Position numbers and translations under genes: made by a program. This document shows positions 1-5,304 of a DNA stretch of 6,027 bases, piece after piece. Within the stretch, counting starts at the first letter, position 1. Each line of letters begins with the position of its first letter. The stretch comes from Thermoplasmatales archaeon (GTDB lineage Archaea > Thermoplasmatota > E2 > DHVEG-1), in the NCBI GenBank assembly GCA_023140035.1, contig JAGLML010000076.1, forward strand, positions 1 through 6,027. The letters run 5' to 3'. The notes beneath the pieces are model-generated. The model had not been told where the DNA came from. It saw only the letters and a program-made list of their open reading frames with translations, and did no database searches.

Positions 1-274
1 CTCTTGCTTTGTATGGTTTTGATCCCCTATCACGTTTTCCACCATACTCGCTTCTCAAACGCTCGATACCAATACTATTATTAACATAGATCTTTCGAAG
101 AATAGAAGCACACCTTGTGTACCACCAGTCCCTTTTTTCTGGAGGGTTTTCCCTTGATATGCTTGTTCTTACGTAATCACTCCATTCAGGCGGAACAACC
201 TCTTTCTCGCTCTGCAATTTTTTTGTCAATGCATCTATCAAGTCTTTAGCAGGAACATCATACACTGTTGTCAT
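1..274 (-). CDS. rps19e: Ribosomal protein S19e (eS19), partial, C-terminus beyond left edge
   Basis: This reading frame starts at the ATG at 274-272 and stays open to the window edge, giving 91 residues of a protein that is normally about 150. It begins MTTVYDVPAKDLIDALTKKL and continues with PPEWSDYV, RENPPEKRDWWYTRCASILR and IERLRSEYGGKRDRGSKPY. The PPEW, the WWY-RAAS-like segment and the YGG-(K/R)-RG stretch are the signature of eS19, a small-subunit ribosomal protein shared by archaea and eukaryotes and absent from bacteria. In eukaryotes it is needed for 18S rRNA 3' maturation. A TATA-like element lies about 20 bases upstream, so the message may be leaderless or nearly so. The gene follows rnp4 on the same strand with a gap of 117 bases, an order often seen in archaea, where PDCD5-like, L39e and L31e genes commonly come next. 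The identification is by recognised family motifs. Confidence 0.95.
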   Translation of the reverse strand, partial: MTTVYDVPAKDLIDALTKKLQSEKEVVPPEWSDYVRTSISRENPPEKRDWWYTRCASILRKIYVNNSIGIERLRSEYGGKRDRGSKPYKAR

Positions 275-286
275 ATCAATTCTCTT

Positions 287-309
287 CCGTTATATATATT
301 GGGAAACGG
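287..309 (-). promoter_or_regulatory. TATA-like promoter of rps19e within an inverted repeat
   Basis: Read on the minus strand, AATATATATA (300-291) is a good archaeal TATA box. Its centre is about 22 bases from the S19e ATG, and a start site roughly 25 bases downstream would fall at or very near the start codon, which fits a leaderless transcript. The box is bracketed by a perfect 5-base inverted repeat (CCGTT at 287-291, AACGG at 305-309), which could be an operator or chance. This promoter would let S19e be transcribed separately from rnp4. Confidence 0.5.
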
Positions 310-391
310 TAATAACCCATATGTTATTTAAGCATATTGGATAACAACTCCCTGGACCAACTACAACGATTAAACATCATTTTTTTACATT

Positions 392-733
392 CTAATTACA
401 CTTCGACTTTGTCGAACGATCTCTTAAAGGCATCCTCATATATTTCTTACAATTATAGCAATAGGTTACAATTTTGCTCCTATGAATTCTAACTCTACAA
501 TTAATACCTGGCATAAGATAACAATAACAATGCTTACAAACTCTACGCTTAAATTTGGCAGGGATTGGTACTAAGTAACGCATAGAAATCTTTCTTGCTA
601 AAAACACATACCTATCCGAAAGTTCCAATCTATCATACAAAGCATATTCCTCGGCAAGCCTAAACAAACATTGAATGCGATTTTTTGCTATACTTTTTTG
701 AAATTTCTTGTCCCCTACGCGTTTTCGTGACAT
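392..733 (-). CDS. rnp4: RNase P protein component 4 (Rpp21/Rpr2 homologue)
   Basis: The product is 113 residues and is the archaeal homologue of eukaryotic Rpp21/Rpr2, a protein subunit of RNase P. It binds the catalytic RNA, in archaea as a heterodimer with Rnp1 (Rpp29), and helps remove the 5' leader of pre-tRNA. Visible family features are an N-terminal helical region with RLAEEYALYD, the segment RYVFLARKISMRYLVPIP (residues 41-58), and a zinc ribbon of two CxxC knuckles: C66-x2-C69 (CKHC) and C92-x2-C95 (CYNC). The conserved PGINCRVR lies between the knuckles, and the C-terminal tail is basic. Length is normal for the family. An in-frame TAG lies three codons upstream of the ATG at 733, so no longer start is possible. 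No clear Shine-Dalgarno sits close to it, and no U-tract follows the stop, so some read-through into rps19e is plausible. Confidence 0.95.
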   Translation of the reverse strand: MSRKRVGDKKFQKSIAKNRIQCLFRLAEEYALYDRLELSDRYVFLARKISMRYLVPIPAKFKRRVCKHCYCYLMPGINCRVRIHRSKIVTYCYNCKKYMRMPLRDRSTKSKCN

Positions 734-777
734 ATAGAACTACTCTTCAAAAGCAAAAATCGATTATGAGCTCCTTG

Positions 778-786
778 TTTAAAAAA
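778..786 (-). promoter_or_regulatory. Putative TATA box of rnp4
   Basis: On the minus strand TTTTTTAAA (786-778) resembles an archaeal TATA box. A start site about 26 bases downstream would fall near 756 and leave a leader of roughly 20 bases before the rnp4 ATG. It lies just downstream of the T-rich terminator of the preceding small gene, as expected if rnp4 starts its own transcript. Evidence is sequence and spacing only. Confidence 0.4.
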
Positions 787-810
787 CCATTTATCTGCAA
801 TAACTAAGCT

Positions 811-845
811 AAAATAAAAAAGAAAAAAAGAAGAAATAAAAAGTT
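811..845 (-). terminator. T-rich archaeal terminator after the 61-residue gene
   Basis: Immediately after the stop codon of the small gene, the minus strand reads as an almost unbroken pyrimidine stretch about 35 bases long. It contains T runs of 5, 7 and 6 with few interruptions and no strong hairpin. This is the typical form of an intrinsic archaeal terminator (U-tract without stem-loop). It would separate the small gene from rnp4. Confidence 0.65.
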
Positions 846-1031
846 TTACTTCTTCTTCAAATACGGAAGACCTGTTCTTTTGTTTACACCAACACTGTAA
901 CCACTTGGTAATTCACAGGGGCTTCCGCTTTTTGGTGTTCTTTTGCTAAAGAAATAAATTGTTTGATTCCTTCCGCCCTTTAAGGTTACATCCCGTGTGT
1001 ATAAGGTCCAACCTTCATGTGTATATGCCAT
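846..1031 (-). CDS. Conserved small basic protein of unknown function (61 aa)
   Basis: This 61-residue protein starts MAYTHEGWTLYTRDVTLKGG and ends KRTGLPYLKKK. I recognise the general pattern (GW-LY-RDVTLKGGR-QTIYFFSK near residues 7-30, PKSG-PCELP-GY near 33-45, NKRTGLPYLKK at the end) from small hypothetical proteins of archaea, but I know of no established function. The alternating polar and hydrophobic stretches suggest a small beta-rich fold, and the protein is lysine/arginine-rich, so nucleic-acid binding is possible but unproven. It has one cysteine (C39) and no signal peptide or membrane segment. That it is a real gene is supported by a perfect AGGAGGT five bases before the ATG, a correctly spaced TATA box, and a T-tract terminator right after the stop. 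Together these make a self-contained monocistronic unit, probably well expressed. Confidence 0.87.
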   Translation of the reverse strand: MAYTHEGWTLYTRDVTLKGGRNQTIYFFSKRTPKSGSPCELPSGYSVGVNKRTGLPYLKKK

Positions 1032-1036
1032 AAAAT

Positions 1037-1043
1037 ACCTCCT
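1037..1043 (-). promoter_or_regulatory. Strong Shine-Dalgarno AGGAGGT of the 61-aa gene
   Basis: The minus strand carries AGGAGGT with a 5-base spacer (ATTTT) before the ATG at 1031. This is a full match to the anti-Shine-Dalgarno of 16S rRNA and the strongest ribosome binding site in the window. The other genes have weak sites or none. It fixes the start of this very small gene. Confidence 0.85.
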
Positions 1044-1066
1044 TGCAGGAAATATGCGTATGATGA

Positions 1067-1076
1067 ATTTAAATTT
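1067..1076 (-). promoter_or_regulatory. TATA box of the 61-aa gene
   Basis: AAATTTAAAT on the minus strand (1076-1067), preceded by GGAAA that could contribute a BRE-like purine element, forms a TATA box. A start site about 26 bases downstream (near 1045) would put the 5' end just before the Shine-Dalgarno at 1043-1037, giving a compact leader of about 15 bases. The agreement between box, expected start and ribosome site makes this a credible promoter. Confidence 0.6.
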
Positions 1077-1200
1077 TTCCTTATTTTCCCCTTATTTTTT
1101 GATAGTACAAATCAAAAAACATTCCAATGTATACTATTTATCCAATATTTTTCAACAAGAAAACAGTGAATAAAAATCTTCATTCAGAAGAGAAAATGAA

Positions 1201-1254
1201 ATTAAAAGCGAGCTGGTAGTTGTCGCCCACGTAAACGTATGTGCTTTTGGTTTT
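1201..1254 (+). ncRNA. Candidate structured RNA or GC-rich intergenic element
   Basis: Within a very AT-rich divergent intergenic region, 1208-1250 is 23/43 G+C. It is self-complementary: AAAAG (1204-1208) can pair with CTTTT (1244-1248), enclosing a hairpin CACGTA (1228-1233)/TATGTG (1238-1243) with loop AACG and one G-T pair. An AT-rich TATA-like stretch (AATAAAAATC, 1169-1178) lies about 26 bases before it, and a T-rich run (CTTTTGGTTTT) ends it, consistent with a short plus-strand transcript. It has no tRNA or box C/D architecture. It could instead be a regulator-binding site or an upstream part of the dph5 leader. It belongs to no RNA family I recognise, and the call is inference from composition and pairing only. 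Confidence 0.22.
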
Positions 1255-1263
1255 AAACACTTT

Positions 1264-1305
1264 CGAATTTATCAAATAAGAACAACCTTTTTGTATACTA
1301 ATTAA
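1264..1305 (+). promoter_or_regulatory. Probable promoter region of the dph5 operon
   Basis: Two TATA-like stretches precede dph5: AATTTATCAA (1266-1275) and TATACTAATT (1293-1302). Using the first would place the start site near 1297, giving a very short leader to the ATG at 1306. Using the second would place it near 1322, giving a leaderless message from the ATG at 1324. No good Shine-Dalgarno is present for either ATG, which favours a leaderless or near-leaderless transcript. I cannot choose between the two boxes from sequence alone. Confidence 0.4.
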
Positions 1306-2133
1306 ATGAATGTTTGTGAAGATATGTCAAATGGACAGTTGATCTTTGTTGGTCTAGGACTCTACGACGAAAAAGATATTTCATTAAAAGGATTGAACGA
1401 ATTAGAAAATTGTGACAAGATTTTTGCTGAATTTTATACGTCAAAGCTTGTAGGCCTAGATAAAAACACTTTTGAAAAAAAACTAGGTAAGACCTTAGAG
1501 GTATTGTCTAGGGAAGAAACCGAAAGGGGTGACAAAATTTTAGAATATGCATCAAAAGAAAAAGTTGGTTTTTTAACATGCGGAGACCCTATGATCGCAA
1601 CAACTCATGTCGATTTGAGATTACGAGCCACGAAGAGAGGCATAAAAACGAAAATCTTTCACAGTGGAAGCATTGTCACTGCTGCACCTGGGCTGCTTGG
1701 TCTACAAAACTATAAGTTTGGTAGGACAACAACACTCGCATTTCCAGAAAAAGATTACTTTCCAACAAGTCCATATACTATCATAAAAGAAAATAAAGAA
1801 ATGGGATTGCATACGCTAGTCCTTCTTGATATTCAAGTGGATAGAGATATATACATGACTGCAAATCAGGGCATGGAACTTCTGTTAAAAATGGAAGAAA
1901 AGCTGGGAGAAAAGATACTTAGTGAAGATAGTGTTATCTGTGTCGTTGCTCGTGCTGGCTCACCAGATCCTATTATAGTAGCGAATTCAGTCAAGGCGTT
2001 ACTAAACAAAGATTTTGGTCCGCCACTTCACACTTTGATTGTCCCCGGGAACCTCCATTTTATGGAAGTTGAAGCTTTAGAAGTTTTTGCAAATCTGCCA
2101 AAGGCGATTAGCAAGAAATTACAAAAACTATAA
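1306..2133 (+). CDS. dph5: Diphthine synthase (SAM-dependent methyltransferase)
   Basis: The 275-residue product belongs to the tetrapyrrole-methylase (class III, SAM-dependent) fold and is the archaeal DphB/Dph5. It methylates the amino group of the modified histidine in elongation factor 2, the second step of diphthamide synthesis, and acts in the cytoplasm. Family landmarks are FVGLGLYDEKDISLKG (residues 14-29), AEFYTSKL (41-48), the SAM-binding loop LTCGDPMIATTHVDL (90-104), HSGSIVTAAPGLLGLQNYKFG (119-139, quoted in part: SIVTAAPGLLGLQNYKFG), HTLVLLDIQ (169-177), VARAGSPDP (214-222), and PLHTLIVPGNLHFMEVEAL (240-258). Length is close to the usual 260-270. A TAA directly precedes the ATG at 1306, so this is the longest start. 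The ATG at 1324 would remove six residues and give an N-terminus nearer the family norm, where VGLG follows closely. It is the first gene of a probable operon and is followed after 37 bases by the HerA-type ATPase. Confidence 0.96.
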   Translation: MNVCEDMSNGQLIFVGLGLYDEKDISLKGLNELENCDKIFAEFYTSKLVGLDKNTFEKKLGKTLEVLSREETERGDKILEYASKEKVGFLTCGDPMIATTHVDLRLRATKRGIKTKIFHSGSIVTAAPGLLGLQNYKFGRTTTLAFPEKDYFPTSPYTIIKENKEMGLHTLVLLDIQVDRDIYMTANQGMELLLKMEEKLGEKILSEDSVICVVARAGSPDPIIVANSVKALLNKDFGPPLHTLIVPGNLHFMEVEALEVFANLPKAISKKLQKL

Positions 2134-2159
2134 TAACCCTTGCTATTATTCCTCACTAA

Positions 2160-2170
2160 AAGGGGTATGG
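2160..2170 (+). promoter_or_regulatory. Shine-Dalgarno deciding the ATPase start
   Basis: AAGGGGT (2160-2166) lies four bases before the ATG at 2171 and can pair with the 16S tail with one G-U wobble. It supports 2171 rather than the in-frame ATG at 2087, which lies inside dph5. The upstream CCCTT (2137-2141) is complementary to AAGGG (2160-2164), so a weak hairpin could partly mask the site. Confidence 0.5.
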
Positions 2171-4021
2171 ATGCCACAAAAAAACGATTCTATAGGGATT
2201 ATTTATGGAGATGTCGGCTCGACTGAATTTAATTTCACCGTCGATGGTCATAACATAAGAAAGTTTGACTATGTAGCAGCACCGCATAAAGAGGGATATG
2301 TACTTGCTCAAGTAATGGATATCAAAAGATATTCAGACTTAAAATTTCAAGAAGCAAGCATGTTACGAAGCAACGGCGAACTTCCATATATTAAAAGCAA
2401 TGTTTCTGCGTATGCAGATGTGATCGGCTATAGGGATAAAAGAGGTCTCTTACAGGCTCCACGTACTCCTTTTGAAGCAGGGAGTAGAATAATACCTGCT
2501 AGTGAAGATCTCATAAGGCATGTAATTGGTCTGTATTCTGAGACGCAAAATGGAGCATATATGGGCCTACTTAAAGGACTTAACCTGCCAGTTTTTTTAA
2601 ACATAGATTCTCTGGTTCAAAAACATATATGTATACTGGCAAAAACAGGCGGTGGTAAAAGCTATGCATGTGGCGTCTTGGTTGAAGAACTTCTCAAGAA
2701 AAAAGTGCCAATGGTTATAATTGATACTCATGGTGAATACATATCGCTTTCAAAACCGAACAAAGATAAGAAAGAACAAAAAAACATGGACAAATTCAAC
2801 GTTAAACCGGGACAATATTCTGGTCAACTTGTTGGGTATTCCCCGCTTGGAAGTAGAGGAGACATTAAACATTTAACATTGAATGGTATGAATCTTGAGG
2901 CACGTGAAATCATTGATCTCCTTCATGCGAAACTTTCAGGACCACAAATAGGAGTTTTATATCAATCAATTAAAGAGATGAAAGAATTCAAAGAGATGTA
3001 CACTATTAGAGATATCATTGAAGCAGTCAATAGGAGTAAAAGTAATGCACGATGGAATGTTATTGCATCGTTAGGATCGCTTGATTCAATTGGCGTTTTT
3101 TCTGAGAAAGGGACGCCCGCTACAGAGCTTGTAAAAAAGGGAAAATGTTCTGTTATTAATATGAAAGGTGCTCCACCAGATATACAAGATGTTGTCGTAG
3201 CGCGCTTAACAAAAGAGTTATTTGATGACCGTAAGTCAGGAAAAATCCCTCCATTTTTACTTATAGTGGAAGAAGCACATAATTACTGTCCTGAACGAGG
3301 ATTCGGTACTTCTGTTTCGTCTAATATGCTGAGAACAGTAGCCTCTGAAGGTAGAAAGTTTGGTATGGGATTATGTGTCGTAAGTCAACGTCCTGCAAAG
3401 GTTGATAAAAATATCATTTCACAATGTAACACAAATATTATTCTAAAAGTAACAAATCCTAACGACTTAAAAGCAATAATTCAATCAGTTGAAGGCTTAA
3501 CGAATCAGACGTACAATGAGATACAGAGACTTCCTATTGGGGTTGCTTTAATCTCTGGTGCTTCTATTCAAATCCCTATAATGGTCGAGATACGTACCAG
3601 GGAGACGAGCCATGGTGGCAAGTCAGTAACAGTATTTAAAAATGGTGAGCCAACTGATTTTAAACCAAATATACCTAAAATGCCCGCCCCTCCACCCCGT
3701 CCAAAAGAACACGTTGCACCTGTCCCAAGATCGGAACCAGCAGCTAGAAGGAATAACGTTACCTCGAAAGCAGTGACAGTAAATAGAGTAGCAAAAAGAC
3801 TTGGGTGGGTTACAATAGATGATCCTGAAGAAACAATAAAACAATTGACAGAAGAAGCAGAAAAAATGAAAGAAAATGTGTACAAATATCTAGATTCATT
3901 AGTAAAACTTGGAAAAAAATTCTGCCATGAAGAGAATCCCGAATGCATTAGGTGTCCTATGAACACCGGATGCCGATACCGGACTTCGGGACCTAAAAAG
4001 CGAGGATTATTCAAGAAATAA
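2171..4021 (+). CDS. HerA/DUF87-type DNA-translocase ATPase with C-terminal Fe-S-like Cys motif
   Basis: The protein is 616 residues. HerA-FtsK superfamily enzymes are hexameric ATP-driven pumps on double-stranded DNA. Archaeal HerA works with the nuclease NurA and Mre11-Rad50 in end resection. Here the N-terminus (about 1-105) fits the HAS-barrel. The RecA-like core shows Walker A AKTGGGKS (157-164), DTHGEY (185-190), Walker B FLLIVEEAH (362-370), the arginine-finger-like SEGRKFGMGL (392-401, R395) and SQRP (405-408). A proline-rich linker (502-520) leads to a charged helical stretch (about 551-583) and then C585-x6-C592-x2-C595-x5-C601, the spacing of the endonuclease III/MutY [4Fe-4S] loop. 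No glycosylase HhH motif is seen. The stop is TAA followed at once by TAG. NurA, mre11 and rad50 are not in the window, so this may be a HerA paralogue rather than the NurA partner. The in-frame ATG at 2087 was not used because it overlaps dph5 and adds unconserved residues. Confidence 0.9.
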   Translation: MPQKNDSIGIIYGDVGSTEFNFTVDGHNIRKFDYVAAPHKEGYVLAQVMDIKRYSDLKFQEASMLRSNGELPYIKSNVSAYADVIGYRDKRGLLQAPRTPFEAGSRIIPASEDLIRHVIGLYSETQNGAYMGLLKGLNLPVFLNIDSLVQKHICILAKTGGGKSYACGVLVEELLKKKVPMVIIDTHGEYISLSKPNKDKKEQKNMDKFNVKPGQYSGQLVGYSPLGSRGDIKHLTLNGMNLEAREIIDLLHAKLSGPQIGVLYQSIKEMKEFKEMYTIRDIIEAVNRSKSNARWNVIASLGSLDSIGVFSEKGTPATELVKKGKCSVINMKGAPPDIQDVVVARLTKELFDDRKSGKIPPFLLIVEEAHNYCPERGFGTSVSSNMLRTVASEGRKFGMGLCVVSQRPAKVDKNIISQCNTNIILKVTNPNDLKAIIQSVEGLTNQTYNEIQRLPIGVALISGASIQIPIMVEIRTRETSHGGKSVTVFKNGEPTDFKPNIPKMPAPPPRPKEHVAPVPRSEPAARRNNVTSKAVTVNRVAKRLGWVTIDDPEETIKQLTEEAEKMKENVYKYLDSLVKLGKKFCHEENPECIRCPMNTGCRYRTSGPKKRGLFKK

Positions 4022-4032
4022 TAGACGATTAT

Positions 4033-5127
4033 ATGAAAAATAAAAAAATTACTCTTATCATAACTGTTGTTTTATTACTAATACCTGTAATTTCAGGATG
4101 CTTAGAATTATTTTCAGATATTCCTACAACATATGAGACCTACCCTACAAAAATAAGCTATAATATCAAATATGGCTACCAAATACTTTGTACTGGCACT
4201 GGAAAATATGAGATAAAATATAGATGTGACTTACCTGAGCCCCTCAAAACAATATCCTATAGTTTGCTATACAATCGTGATTACGAGAACATATCGTTGG
4301 TAAATAATGATTTCATACAATGGAATGTATCAGGAACAGATGATATGACATATGAACTAGGAGTAACTGCGAACATTGAATCCGAAAGTTTCCTTGTTTC
4401 TGATTTAAACGGTAATAATGCATTAACAATACAGGAAATCAATAATTTTTACCCTGAGATGATAGAACAATATTGTCATGAGCAGTCCATTGCACCTACA
4501 ATTTTTATAGATCCCAATGATCTCGATATTAAAACAATTGCTAGTGGTGTACTAAGTCAAGCAGAGACTAACAATTCGTTTGTTATAGCCAAGTTGCTAT
4601 TCTCTTGGCTAAAAGAAAACACAAAGTATCAAATACATGATGGTCAAGGAGACGTTCAACCTGCAGCTGTAACACTTCAAAAGAAAACAGGAGATTGTGA
4701 TGATCTCTCATTTCTATATATATCATTATGTAGAGCAGTCGATATTCCTGCTAGATTTATCCGCGGTTATCTGTTACAGGAGGAGGAAAATTGGAAAGTA
4801 ACTGCAACTGCTCATGCATGGGTAGAAGTTTTTGTTGGCAAGCTAATAGGAAATGAGGGATGGGTGCCTATTGAATGTGCCTGTTGCGCAACATCGATCC
4901 AGGTCGATATAAATCAGAATTTTGGGGTGGAGGATGCTTTTCATATACGATTATTTGTTGACGATGGAAGTAACGAATCCTTTAATATTTCTCAATCTGG
5001 CATACATGTACAATATTATGAGAATAGAGAAATTGAACTTCAATCGTTTGCAGAGATTGAAAACTACTTAGAATTAGAATCGAAAAAACTCGTTGTAACA
5101 AAAGACAATACAAGATATTATCAGTGA
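4033..5127 (+). CDS. Exported lipoprotein with transglutaminase-like domain and EF-hand-like loop
   Basis: The product has 364 residues. The N-terminus MKNKKITLIITVVLLLIPV plus ISGC is a lipoprotein signal peptide with the lipobox ending at C23, so the protein is probably lipid-anchored outside the membrane. Residues about 30-120 look like a beta-rich domain. D124-E135 (DLNGNNALTIQE) matches a 12-residue EF-hand calcium loop. The transglutaminase-like (papain-fold) domain covers about 165-285: nucleophile C222 in TGDCDDLSFLYISLCRAVDI, RFIRGY (241-246), H261 in AHAWVEVF, and third-residue position E281 in GWVPIECACC, where Asp is usual. In microbes this superfamily mostly acts as peptidases or amide-cleaving enzymes, and the substrate here is unknown. 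The gene lies 11 bases after the ATPase stop, with no clear Shine-Dalgarno, and is the last gene of the operon. Alternatively it is an inactive binding protein if Glu cannot replace Asp. Confidence 0.88.
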   Translation: MKNKKITLIITVVLLLIPVISGCLELFSDIPTTYETYPTKISYNIKYGYQILCTGTGKYEIKYRCDLPEPLKTISYSLLYNRDYENISLVNNDFIQWNVSGTDDMTYELGVTANIESESFLVSDLNGNNALTIQEINNFYPEMIEQYCHEQSIAPTIFIDPNDLDIKTIASGVLSQAETNNSFVIAKLLFSWLKENTKYQIHDGQGDVQPAAVTLQKKTGDCDDLSFLYISLCRAVDIPARFIRGYLLQEEENWKVTATAHAWVEVFVGKLIGNEGWVPIECACCATSIQVDINQNFGVEDAFHIRLFVDDGSNESFNISQSGIHVQYYENREIELQSFAEIENYLELESKKLVVTKDNTRYYQ

Positions 5128-5130
5128 CTT

Positions 5131-5145
5131 TCCAAGTAGCTTGGA
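5131..5145 (+). other. Short inverted repeat just after the lipoprotein stop
   Basis: TCCAAG-TAG-CTTGGA is a perfect 6-base inverted repeat with a 3-base spacer, beginning three bases after the stop codon (extendable by a T-G and a T-A pair). It is not followed directly by a T run, so it is more likely a 3'-end stabilising hairpin or a chance repeat than a terminator on its own. Confidence 0.3.
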
Positions 5146-5223
5146 GATGTTGTAGTTAAATAAAAAGATTATTTTCTAGAACAAGTTTAATCATGTTACA
5201 CTTGAGAGTATTCAGAAAACAGA

Positions 5224-5234
5224 TTAATTTTTTT
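5224..5234 (+). terminator. Possible T-run terminator of the dph5-ATPase-lipoprotein operon
   Basis: The plus strand carries a run of seven T (5228-5234) about 100 bases past the lipoprotein stop, after smaller T-rich patches near 5170. Archaeal RNA polymerase commonly stops at such U-tracts without a hairpin. It is placed sensibly between two convergent genes, but the choice among T-rich patches is a guess. Confidence 0.35.
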
Positions 5235-5253
5235 GGTAGATGAAAATTACTGA

Positions 5254-5302
5254 GAAAAAATAATAAAAAGTAGAGTTGGAGCACCTAAATAATTCTACTT
5301 TT
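5254..5302 (-). terminator. Hairpin plus T-tract terminator of the surface-protein gene
   Basis: Starting three bases after the minus-strand stop, AAAAGTAGA (5302-5294 on the minus strand) pairs perfectly with TCTACTTTT (5274-5266) over 9 bases across a 19-base loop. The minus strand then runs into TTTTATTATTTTTTC. A stem-loop followed by a U-rich tract at this position is a convincing terminator for the minus-strand gene. As a symmetric element it may also help stop plus-strand transcripts arriving from the operon. Confidence 0.6.
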
Positions 5303-5304
5303 AT

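Noticed and set aside
771..776. AAGGAG on the minus strand upstream of rnp4.
   Set aside because: It is about 37 bases from the rnp4 ATG with no suitably spaced ATG, GTG or TTG in between, so it probably does not act as a ribosome site.
1060..1066. ATGATGA, matching the C box of a box C/D guide RNA.
   Set aside because: No CTGA D box follows within the next 65 bases or so, and the site falls in the promoter/leader of the 61-residue gene.
1201..1254. tRNA-like GGTAGT motif in the GC-rich patch.
   Set aside because: There is no acceptor stem, no T-loop GTTC and no cloverleaf, so it was kept only as a weak unclassified RNA candidate.
2087..2170. N-terminal extension of the ATPase by 28 residues from the ATG at 2087.
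   Set aside because: It overlaps the end of dph5, encodes an unconserved Asn/Tyr-rich stretch, and the ATG at 2171 has its own Shine-Dalgarno and begins at the expected N-terminal barrel.
3568..4014. Long open frame on the minus strand opposite the end of the ATPase gene (and a shorter one at 3623-3844).
   Set aside because: Both lie entirely within a well-supported gene, have no ribosome site or recognisable domain, and read as low-complexity hydrophobic antisense of the proline-rich linker and helical region.
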